A stretch of 6,115 nucleotides of DNA from Maribacter sp. (GTDB lineage Bacteria > Bacteroidota > Bacteroidia > Flavobacteriales > Flavobacteriaceae), in NCBI GenBank assembly GCA_030730545.1, contig JANQUX010000224.1:1-6115 (forward strand). Direction: 5' to 3'. A model generated the notes under the pieces. It searched no databases. It had not been told where the DNA came from and was given only the letters and a program-made list of their open reading frames with translations. Position 1 is the stretch's first letter. The number at the start of each line of letters is the position of its first letter. Below, one piece after another: positions 6,053 to 6,115 of this stretch. The translations under genes and the position numbers were made by a program.

Positions 6053-6115
6053 TTAATTCTCTAAAACCTCAGTAATTAAACCTTTAAACATTAAAAGTCC
6101 CGTATCTATGAGCTC
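6053..6115 (-). CDS. Possible C-terminal tail of an upstream gene (unidentified)
   Basis: From the right edge, one - strand frame stays open for 20 codons and ends in TAA at 6055-6053; the other two close within 3 and 10 codons. The residues, ELIDTGLLMFKGLITEVLEN, look like an amphipathic helix and are plausible as a protein C-terminus, but 20 codons is too short for a family call. If real, this gene would lie 61 bp upstream of the formylglycine-generating enzyme in the same direction. I see no convincing TAnnTTTG promoter in 5992-6052, so co-transcription is possible. Confidence 0.35.
   Translation of the reverse strand, partial: ELIDTGLLMFKGLITEVLEN

Overview
The window looks like a chromosomal segment of a marine-type Flavobacteriaceae (Bacteroidota), close in style to Maribacter or Zobellia. 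The DNA is AT-rich and start codons lack Shine-Dalgarno sequences. At least one promoter fits the Bacteroidota pattern TTG-N21-TAnnTTTG. The protein set also fits: a head-GIN (DUF2807) surface protein, a small secreted lipocalin-like protein, a LytTR response regulator and a lipoprotein formylglycine-generating enzyme. The genus is an inference.

Layout from left to right. Bases 1-164 hold the C-terminal end of a head-GIN protein on the + strand, followed by a strong intrinsic terminator (190-226). A tightly coupled + strand gene pair follows: an enolase-superfamily dipeptide epimerase (255-1268) and a PLP enzyme of the alpha-oxoamine synthase (BioF/KBL-like) fold (1268-2308), which overlap by one base (TAATG). 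Next come a small secreted lipocalin-like protein (2440-2886) and a hairpin usable in both directions (2906-2936). This hairpin separates it from the convergent thioredoxin reductase gene trxB on the - strand (2955-3935). A 219-bp divergent intergenic region carries a good trxB promoter and a cluster of GATAAnTA-type half-sites. It leads into an orphan LytTR response regulator (4155-4850, +). That gene converges, with only 7 bp between stop codons, on a lipoprotein formylglycine-generating enzyme (4858-5991, -). At the right edge, an open frame of 20 codons on the - strand may be the tail of another gene.

Functionally, the window is a set of short, independent transcription units rather than one system. 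The epimerase/aminotransferase-fold pair probably works on amino acids or dipeptides, possibly from peptidoglycan recycling; its substrate cannot be read from sequence. TrxB is housekeeping redox. The formylglycine-generating enzyme would activate sulfatases, which marine flavobacteria use on sulfated algal polysaccharides, but no sulfatase lies in the window. I see no mobile element, CRISPR, rRNA or tRNA, and no clearly undescribed system. The most interesting points are the exported formylglycine-generating enzyme with an intact copper-cysteine pair, the uncharacterised epimerase/oxoamine-synthase-like pair, and the repeated half-sites upstream of trxB.
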